From the NCBI GenBank assembly GCA_019057735.1, contig JAHLWV010000099.1, positions 1 to 7,714 of the forward strand: a stretch of 7,714 nucleotides of DNA. The letters are read 5' to 3'. Both the position numbers and the translations under genes were made by a program. Origin of the DNA: Promethearchaeota archaeon. GTDB taxonomy: Archaea > Asgardarchaeota > Lokiarchaeia > Sigynarchaeales > SOKP01. Below the pieces are notes generated by a model. It was not told where the DNA came from and made no database searches. It saw only the letters and a list, made by a program, of their open reading frames with translations. Of this stretch, positions 6,814-7,714 are shown piece by piece (within the stretch, counting starts at the first letter, position 1; each line of letters begins with the position of its first letter).

Positions 6814-6817
6814 GATT

Positions 6818-7714
6818 TCAGCTACCTCCTCTTGCTATTTTTTGTATTTTAGCGTATTCTTCGGAATACTCCGGTTGATCTGGGTCGTATCTAAATTCTC
6901 CAATAACATATTTGTTAAATAGTTCTTCTTCGTTCATGAACTTGGCTTGGTTTATTCTAACACTATTTCTTTTAATCCAATCTATCATTTTACCCGCTGT
7001 ATCCATCTTTTCTCCTTTTATTCCTAAGTGTTCTGCTCCAAGGTTATTTAAATTTTTTCTCCCGAAGTAAGTAACACAAGGAGTAATTAATTCTATTACA
7101 GAGGTTCCCTTATGCTTCAGTGCCTTTCTAAAATATTTCATAAAAGTGCGTGGGTGAGCAACTGTTGTTCGTGCAACATAAGTAGCTCCCGCAGCTAAGG
7201 CAAGTTTAATTCCATCACTCCGATTTTCAAACATTTTATATGGTGTCGTTGTACTGTTGGCCCCATATAATGTTGTAGGTGCACCTTGTCCACCCGTCAT
7301 CGCGTAAATGCTATTGTTGAAAATTAAAATAATACAATCTAAATTTCGACGGCAAGTGTGTATAAAATGGTTACCTCCGATACCCAAACAATCGCCATCT
7401 CCAGTAAAAATTATTGGTTTCATTAGAGGATTTGCCATTTTCATACCTGTTGCTAAAGCTGGTGCACGACCGTGGAGAGATAAAACTTTTTGGGTCGCAT
7501 AGTGTACTGTTAATAGCATTTGAGAATAACATCCTATACCAAGAACTAATGGATAAAGTTTTGGATCAAGTTTTTCGTCTTCAAATAGTCGGGTAAAGAT
7601 ATGCCCAATGATTCCATATCCACAACCTGCGCACAATCTAGACGAATAATTTCCTAATAAATGTCCCGCGTATGATACTAAAACGTATGGATTCTCTGGT
7701 TTCTCGTTTGGATA
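6818..7714 (-). CDS. korB: 2-oxoacid:ferredoxin oxidoreductase beta subunit, 5' end cut off
   Basis: This is the thiamine-diphosphate-binding beta subunit of a 2-oxoacid:ferredoxin oxidoreductase. The frame stays open to the right edge, giving 298 residues in the window; the true start lies outside or exactly at it. Counting from the first residue in the window, C28-x2-C31 (CAGCG), C62 (GIGCYS) and C213 (TPCVTY) are the expected [4Fe-4S] ligands. G105-D-G-D108 followed by N133-N-S-I-Y and T-G-G-Q (140-143) form the thiamine-diphosphate/Mg site, and L-H-G-R-A is also typical. A TTG at 7636 (the Leu just before CAGCG) is not a credible start, because the residues upstream (VLVSYAGHL...) match the normal KorB N-terminus. 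The downstream korC gene is 4 nt away. Alpha and delta subunit genes are probably further right. Substrate is undecided. Confidence 0.9.
   Translation of the reverse strand, partial: YPNEKPENPYVLVSYAGHLLGNYSSRLCAGCGYGIIGHIFTRLFEDEKLDPKLYPLVLGIGCYSQMLLTVHYATQKVLSLHGRAPALATGMKMANPLMKPIIFTGDGDCLGIGGNHFIHTCRRNLDCIILIFNNSIYAMTGGQGAPTTLYGANSTTTPYKMFENRSDGIKLALAAGATYVARTTVAHPRTFMKYFRKALKHKGTSVIELITPCVTYFGRKNLNNLGAEHLGIKGEKMDTAGKMIDWIKRNSVRINQAKFMNEEELFNKYVIGEFRYDPDQPEYSEEYAKIQKIARGGS
6824..6831 (-). promoter_or_regulatory. Strong Shine-Dalgarno site deciding the korC GTG start
   Basis: The minus strand reads GAGGAGGT 10 nt before the GTG at 6813, within the 3' end of the beta-subunit gene. It is a near-complete anti-16S match and makes the non-ATG start convincing. 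Confidence 0.85.

Noticed and set aside
7308..7596. Plus-strand open frames opposite the korB-like gene
   Set aside because: They are antisense to the thiamine-diphosphate motif region of a clear KorB and have no supporting start signal.
1..7714. tRNA/rRNA genes, CRISPR repeats, transposase genes or attachment sites
   Set aside because: I looked for these by eye on both strands and saw no cloverleaf ends, regularly spaced repeats, transposase motifs or flanking direct repeats; a covariance-model search would be needed to exclude small RNAs.

Overview
The window is AT-rich and carries seven protein genes and no RNA gene, insertion sequence or CRISPR array that I can recognise. Several features point to an anaerobic archaeon. 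There is a ferredoxin-dependent 2-oxoacid oxidoreductase, an FrhB-type (F420/flavin/Fe-S) domain and a PyrK-like module with archaeal-style motifs. The stand-alone genes have TATA-like boxes about 30-55 bp ahead of them and no Shine-Dalgarno site, whereas the genes inside the operon have strong ones. An Asgard-type archaeon would fit, but that is an impression from gene style and not something the sequence proves.

Layout, left to right. Positions 1-227 are AT-rich and hold no supportable gene. A DMT/EamA-family permease follows on the minus strand (228-1169, TTG start), divergent from a uroporphyrinogen-decarboxylase-fold protein of the methyltransferase-like group (1281-2441, plus). A second permease, clearly a paralogue of the first, lies convergent to it (2458-3411, minus). 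Next, divergent again, is a short QueG/reductive-dehalogenase-like iron-sulfur protein (3550-4407, plus). Its last 13 bp overlap the end of a minus-strand operon. That operon reads from beyond the right edge: korB-like beta subunit (7714-6818, 5' end cut off), korC-like gamma subunit (6813-6214) and a 605-residue fusion of an FrhB-like half to a PyrK-like half (6212-4395).

How the genes work together. KorB and KorC are parts of a thiamine-diphosphate 2-oxoacid:ferredoxin oxidoreductase; the alpha and delta subunits are probably just outside the window. The FrhB-PyrK fusion is translated 1 nt after korC from its own Shine-Dalgarno site, so it is very likely made together with the oxidoreductase. 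It carries predicted Fe-S, flavin, NAD(P) and [2Fe-2S] sites in one chain, which suggests an electron gate linking oxidoreductase/ferredoxin electrons to F420 or NAD(P). This is the most interesting item in the window. The UroD-fold protein and the QueG/Rdh-like protein both come from families that often deal with corrinoids, but here they are separate transcription units and any link between them is speculative.
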